This document shows, piece by piece, positions 63,349 to 64,000 of a DNA stretch of 64,000 nt; position 1 is the stretch's first letter, and each line of letters opens with the position of its first letter. The stretch is from Balneola sp. (GTDB taxonomy: Bacteria; Bacteroidota; Rhodothermia; Balneolales; Balneolaceae), in NCBI GenBank assembly GCA_017643645.1, contig JAEPNB010000001.1, positions 350,551 through 414,550 of the forward strand. Direction: 5' to 3'. A program made the translations under genes and the position numbers. The notes below the pieces were generated by a model that was not told where the DNA came from, ran no database searches, and was given only the letters and a program-made list of their open reading frames with translations.

Positions 63349-63671
63349 TTAAAGACTTTGATCGTTATCATTTTGCTAATCTTCAATTCAATTAGCTTAT
63401 TTATGCCTGAATATAAAACTAAGTAGCTGACTTCAAAAACCTTTTTTTGACTATTTACAGGGCGATTACATACTTAATATTAATTTTTTCTAATTAAATT
63501 TTGGATGTAAAATAATTTTAACAGTAGATTAATGGTGTAACAAAGAACCTAAAGCATACTCTTGTTGTGGATTATAAATATGCTTAAAAACTATTTAATA
63601 ACACATAAGAATTTGTAACAATTGGACATCGACCTACTCTTGTACTTAACCATTAATTTATCAATTACAAT
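63349..63671. other. AT-rich promoter region between sigma factor and peptide genes
   Basis: About 320 bp without a gene, divergent between the sigma factor and the small-peptide genes. Poly-T and poly-A tracts and TTAATATTAATTTT-like sequence are present, but I see no clear TAnnTTTG motif or strong palindrome. Confidence 0.45.
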
Positions 63672-63686
63672 ACTATCTAAGACATC

Positions 63687-63872
63687 ATGAAATCATTTAA
63701 ATCTCTTTTCGCACTACTTGCTATCGCTTCTTTATCATTTGCTTGCGCCTCGGTTACCGATGCCGGTCTTATGGACGACACCAACGAACCAGCTATCGAA
63801 ACGGCAACTCCGGCTGAAGCTGTATTTGGCAACGATCCTTCGCAGCCTATCATCACCAAGCCTAAAATGTGA
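63687..63872 (+). CDS. Small exported peptide, first tandem copy
   Basis: The 61-residue product has a signal sequence (~1-21, KSFKSLFALLAIASLSFACA) that could be cut after ACA by signal peptidase I. Alternatively it could be lipidated at the Cys, although SFAC is a poor lipobox. The remaining ~40 residues are acidic and Thr/Ala/Pro-rich (VTDAGLMDDTNEPAIETATP), with no Cys or His, and end IITKPKM. No family recognised. An exact copy of its 5' part starts 241 bp later. Coding status is supported by the signal peptide and by the duplication. Confidence 0.7.
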   Translation: MKSFKSLFALLAIASLSFACASVTDAGLMDDTNEPAIETATPAEAVFGNDPSQPIITKPKM

Positions 63873-63927
63873 TTCTCCACTAACAACCATAACTCTCTAT
63901 ACAACACAAAACACTATCTAAGACATC

Positions 63928-64000
63928 ATGAAATCATTTAAATCTCTTTTCGCACTACTTGCTATCGCTTCTTTATCATTTGCTTGCGCCTCGGTTACCG
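63928..64000 (+). CDS. Small exported peptide, second tandem copy (truncated by window)
   Basis: Starts MKSFKSLFALLAIASLSFAC and is identical to the first copy for all 24 visible codons. The 3' end lies beyond the window. Whether the mature part is conserved or variable cannot be seen here. Confidence 0.7.
   Translation, partial: MKSFKSLFALLAIASLSFACASVT

Larger units (their letters stand above)
63672..64000 (+). repeat. Tandem duplication with 241-bp period, runs off window
   Basis: Bases 63672-63759 and 63913-64000 are identical over all 88 visible positions, offset by 241 bp. The unit includes 15 bp of upstream sequence (ACTATCTAAGACATC) and the start of a small exported-peptide gene. 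The second copy is cut by the window end, so the number of units is unknown. Confidence 0.95.

Overview
The window looks like a chromosomal stretch from a marine-type member of the Bacteroidota/Balneolota group (Balneolaceae-like). The base composition is AT-leaning by eye. Supporting signs are an alpha subunit of DNA polymerase III with a fused N-terminal exonuclease, a CzcA-TolC fusion transporter, a serine palmitoyltransferase of the Sphingobacterium type, upstream TAnnTTTG promoter-like motifs, and weak use of Shine-Dalgarno sites. The genus call is inference. I see no tRNA, rRNA, CRISPR array, integrase or transposase.

Region 1 (1-22.4 kb) is a heavy-metal efflux island. A leftward Cus-type RND operon (cusA, outer-membrane factor, CusB-like adaptor cut by the window edge) and a small Met/His/Cys-rich exported protein face a rightward Czc operon. 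The Czc operon holds a second small exported protein, a CzcA fused to TolC, a CzcB lipoprotein, a PII-like protein, a small anchored protein and an AlbA_2 membrane protein. A P1B-4 ATPase (SPC and HEGST motifs), two cation diffusion facilitators (one with an N-terminal HMA domain), an HMA-AraC regulator and a P1B-2 Zn/Cd/Pb ATPase follow. Together these would export divalent metals (Zn, Co, Cd) and Cu/Ag from cytoplasm and periplasm.

Region 2 (22.4-28.3 kb) groups a GNAT-type acyltransferase, serine palmitoyltransferase, two GT4 glycosyltransferases and a divergent epimerase/dehydratase. This set fits a bacterial ceramide/glycosphingolipid pathway.

Region 3 (28.3-42.9 kb) is mostly housekeeping: mutY, a TIGR02757 protein, rpsU, radA, an LPG-synthase-like membrane protein, class I aldolase, dusB, trxA and dnaE.

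Region 4 (43-48.2 kb) has oxyR behind a perfect palindrome, an ArsR/AHSA1/ABM operon with paired operators, and a lipase-like hydrolase. Region 5 (48.4-62 kb) has surE-panB-fabZ-menG, a histidine phosphatase/lipoprotein/membrane protein/comF run, a RodZ-like protein, ligA, alanine dehydrogenase and acs.

Region 6 (62-64 kb) has a decayed membrane-protein pseudogene, an ECF-type sigma factor and a tandemly duplicated gene for a tiny exported peptide that runs off the window. Several dispersed intergenic hairpin elements are scattered through the window. One of them has inserted in frame into the cus outer-membrane gene.
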